Below are positions 62,041 through 64,000 of a stretch of 64,000 bases of DNA, one piece after another (within the stretch, counting starts at the first letter, position 1; each line of letters begins with the position of its first letter). The translations under genes were made by a program, and so were the position numbers. This DNA is from Acidobacteriota bacterium (GTDB taxonomy: Bacteria > Acidobacteriota > Thermoanaerobaculia > Multivoradales > Multivoraceae), in assembly GCA_003388555.1 (NCBI GenBank), contig QQVD01000001.1, positions 110,380-174,379 on the forward strand, written 5' to 3'. Under the pieces are notes generated by a model. The model was not told where the DNA came from, ran no database searches, and saw only the letters and a program-made list of their open reading frames with translations.

Positions 62041-62454
62041 ATGCAGCGAACCCTGACCATCATCAAACCCGATGCCGTGCGTGCCGGCAACGCCGGCAAC
62101 ATCCTGGCCCACCTGCAGAAGGAGGGTTTCCGGGTGATCGCGATGCGCCAGACTCAGCTCAGCGAAGCGCAGGCGAAGGCTTTCTACGCGGTACACGCGG
62201 AGCGGCCGTTCTACGGTGAGCTGGTCGAGTTCATGACCAGCGGGCCGGTGATCCCGGCGGCACTCGAGCGCGAGGACGCGGTGAGCAAGCTGCGCGAGGT
62301 CATGGGGGCGACGAACTCGAAGGAGGCCGCCGCCGGCACCGTGCGCAACCTCTACGGCACCGACATCCAGAACAACGCCATCCACGGCAGCGATTCGCCG
62401 GAGAACGCGGCGATCGAGGTGGCGTTCTTCTTCCCCACCTGCGAGCTCGTCTGA
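62041..62454 (+). CDS. ndk: Nucleoside-diphosphate kinase
   Basis: Exchanges the gamma-phosphate between nucleoside triphosphates and diphosphates; 137 residues, cytoplasmic hexamer or tetramer. It starts QRTLTIIKPDAV, has ERPFYGELVEFMTSGP and the active His115 in NAIHGSDSPE. GTVRNLYG (in place of the usual GTIRGDFG) is a mild variant. The frame is open further upstream, but ATG 62041 is preceded by GAGGAG at a good distance and gives the canonical start. It is 47 bp upstream of the nucleotidyltransferase gene. Confidence 0.97.
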   Translation: MQRTLTIIKPDAVRAGNAGNILAHLQKEGFRVIAMRQTQLSEAQAKAFYAVHAERPFYGELVEFMTSGPVIPAALEREDAVSKLREVMGATNSKEAAAGTVRNLYGTDIQNNAIHGSDSPENAAIEVAFFFPTCELV

Positions 62455-62501
62455 AGCGCCTGCTGCGGTCGCAGACCCGGGCACGACACTAAGATGGTCC
62501 G

Positions 62502-63881
62502 GTGAGCAGGGACGAGAAGTCGCGCGGCACGCGGAAGCGCCGCCGGGCCCGCCGCTCGGGATCGGGCGGCTCGGCCCGCTCGCGGCCGCGCCGCGCCGCC
62601 GAACGGCCGTCCGGCGCGGTGGTGTTGGAGCGGCCCGAGCACAGCGTCTCGCGCCGGTTCATCTCGGACGCCGCGCTCAAGGTCCTCTACCGGCTCGACA
62701 AGGCCGGCTACGAGGCGTACCTCGTCGGCGGAGCGGTGCGCGACCTGCTGCTCGGCGGACGGCCCAAGGACTTCGACATCGTCACCGATGCGCGGCCGGA
62801 GCAGATGCGCAAGCTGTTCCGCAACTCGCGCATCATCGGCCGGCGCTTCCGTCTGGTACACGTCCTGTTCGGCAACGAGATCGTCGAGGTCGCCACCTTC
62901 CGCCGCGATCCGGACCCGCGGCGCCAGCGAGGCCGCGGCTCCAACGAGCTGTTGGTCACCTCCGACAACACCTACGGCACGCCGCGCGAAGACGCGTTCC
63001 GCCGTGACTTCACGGTCAACGCCCTCTTCTACCGCATCCACGACTTCTCGGTTGTCGACTACGTCGGCGGCCTCGACGACCTCGATCAGCGGATGATCCG
63101 GGTGATCGGGGAGCCGGCGGTGCGCTACCAGGAGGATCCGGTGCGCATGCTGCGTGCCTGCGAGTTCGCCGGCCGGCTCGGGTTCGACATCGAGCGCGAG
63201 ACCCTCGACGCGATCCGTGAGCAGCGACGCGAGATCCACAAGGCAGCTCCGGCGCGGCTGGTCGAGGAGCTGCTGCAGCTGCTCGGCTGCGGCAGGGCCG
63301 AGCCTGCGTTCGAGTGGGCCTCCGACTCGGGTCTGCTCGAATCACTGATCCCCGAGGCGCGCGACATCCTCGAGGGCAGAGGGCGCGGCGCCGGCTTCGC
63401 GCGTCTCTTCGGCGTGCTCGACCGCTGGGTGCAGGAGGGCGCCGAGCTCTCCGAGGGCTTCCTCGTCGCCGCCCTGCTGGCGCCGAGCGTGATCAACCGT
63501 CGCCTGCGCCTCGAGCGGCGCCGCGAGCTGTCGCGTCCGGAGGTGCAGGAGATCGCCTCCGACGCCGTCGCGGCGCTGATGAGCCGCTTCCAGCTCTCCA
63601 ACGTGCGGCGGGACCGCGCCTACGAGATCCTCGAGACGCTGCAGCGCCTGATCGAGCCGATCCCCGACAAGGAGCGCGCTGCCTGGGCTATCTGCTGGCG
63701 GCCCTCGTTCCGCGAGGCGCTCGACCTCTTCGAGCTGCTGCGCGAATCCAGCGACGGCGGCGGCGCCGAGATCCTCGAGGCGTGGCGGGAGATCGCCGAC
63801 CAGGCGCCGCCGCGGCAGCGGGCCAAGAGCGGAGGCAAGAAGAGCGGCGGCAGGCGTCGCCCGCGTCGCAAGCGCCGCTGA
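62502..63881 (+). CDS. pcnB: Poly(A) polymerase / CCA-adding family nucleotidyltransferase (PcnB type)
   Basis: Class II nucleotidyltransferase of 459 residues that adds nucleotides to RNA 3' ends. The catalytic core has YLVGGAVRDLLLGGRPKDFDIVTD (here in parts: LVGGAVRD and DFDIVTD with the catalytic Asp pair), GRRFRLVHVLFG, RRDFTVNALFYRI and the helical RNA-binding blocks EDPVRMLRACEFAGRL. The GRRFRLVHV signature favours the PcnB poly(A) polymerase branch over CCA-adding enzymes. Both ends are strongly basic (RKRRRARRSGSG and KSGGRRRPRRKRR), as expected for RNA binding. GTG 62502 is the start; ATG is absent nearby. Confidence 0.9.
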   Translation: MSRDEKSRGTRKRRRARRSGSGGSARSRPRRAAERPSGAVVLERPEHSVSRRFISDAALKVLYRLDKAGYEAYLVGGAVRDLLLGGRPKDFDIVTDARPEQMRKLFRNSRIIGRRFRLVHVLFGNEIVEVATFRRDPDPRRQRGRGSNELLVTSDNTYGTPREDAFRRDFTVNALFYRIHDFSVVDYVGGLDDLDQRMIRVIGEPAVRYQEDPVRMLRACEFAGRLGFDIERETLDAIREQRREIHKAAPARLVEELLQLLGCGRAEPAFEWASDSGLLESLIPEARDILEGRGRGAGFARLFGVLDRWVQEGAELSEGFLVAALLAPSVINRRLRLERRRELSRPEVQEIASDAVAALMSRFQLSNVRRDRAYEILETLQRLIEPIPDKERAAWAICWRPSFREALDLFELLRESSDGGGAEILEAWREIADQAPPRQRAKSGGKKSGGRRRPRRKRR

Positions 63882-63889
63882 CGGGCGGA

Positions 63890-63966
63890 GGGAAAAGGGA
63901 AAAGGGAAAAGGGAGAGAGGGGTCAGGGGACAGGGGTCAGGGGTTGGGGGCTGGGGATCAGGGACA
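63890..63966. repeat. 7-bp tandem arrays (GGGAAAA, then GGGGTCA family)
   Basis: Three GGGAAAA units begin nine bases after the pcnB stop, followed by GGGGTCA, GGGGACA, GGGGTCA, GGGGTTG, GGGGGCT and a partial unit. Reverse-complemented, these are the same CCCCTGA/CCCCCAA units as in the array at 53209-53275. The window ends soon after. Confidence 0.9.
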
Positions 63967-64000
63967 AGTGTCCTGCCTCACCTCTCGTGCCGAGCAAACG

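Overview
This is a GC-rich bacterial chromosome segment (clearly above 65% G+C by eye) with dense coding on both strands, many GTG and TTG starts, and no rRNA, tRNA, phage, transposase or CRISPR genes that I can see. Predicted lipoproteins, an AsmA-like protein, a bifunctional PBP, hopanoid genes and a class I HMG-CoA reductase suggest a diderm outside the well-studied Proteobacteria. Acidobacteriota or Myxococcota would fit, but that placement is inference.

Layout. 1-6.3 kb: secreted M1 aminopeptidase, adenosine deaminase and a secreted LacZ-sized GH2 enzyme. 6.5-12.6 kb: a carotenoid locus of two CrtI/CrtN/CrtP-type desaturases, an acyltransferase and a GT2 glycosyltransferase, with a convergent DUF2141 gene; the gene set resembles the staphyloxanthin pathway. 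13-18.2 kb: M28 peptidase, a Cys/Met PLP enzyme and a penicillin-acylase-type lipoprotein. 18.2-24.3 kb: FHA-EAL protein with a degenerate EAL domain, GT4 glycosyltransferase, GH113-like lipoprotein and AsmA-like protein. 24.3-28.5 kb (minus strand): DUF35 Zn-ribbon/OB protein coupled to a cysteine-less thiolase homologue, an M23 lipoprotein, a 56-residue two-TM protein and a DUF3089 protein. 28.6-38.1 kb: class A PBP, NudC, amino-acid dehydrogenase, aminotransferase, an unknown secreted protein and a TlpA-like thioredoxin.

38.5-52.3 kb is the centrepiece. After moaA come ten genes on one strand, mostly overlapping: squalene-hopene cyclase, HpnH, HpnA-like, HpnG-like, an alkaline-phosphatase-superfamily lipoprotein, type 2 IPP isomerase, class I HMG-CoA reductase, mevalonate kinase, mevalonate-diphosphate decarboxylase family, and a squalene/phytoene synthase. 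Together they encode isoprenoid precursor supply, head-to-head condensation, cyclisation and hopanoid side-chain extension. HMG-CoA synthase, phosphomevalonate kinase and farnesyl-diphosphate synthase are not in the window. The only head-to-head synthase seen here could serve both hopanoid and carotenoid pathways.

52.4-64 kb is housekeeping: DtxR/MntR-type regulator, SRAP/HMCES protein, STAS-domain antagonist, cytidine deaminase, isocitrate dehydrogenase, a membrane SpoIIE-type phosphatase, sucCD, ndk and a PcnB-type nucleotidyltransferase.

A second theme is non-coding. Many intergenic gaps carry short tandem arrays (unit lengths 7, 8, 9, 10, 13, 14 and 21 bp), and one 7-bp family occurs at two sites about 10.6 kb apart. 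Several leaders (gdh/aminotransferase, icd, ndk) carry perfect inverted repeats.
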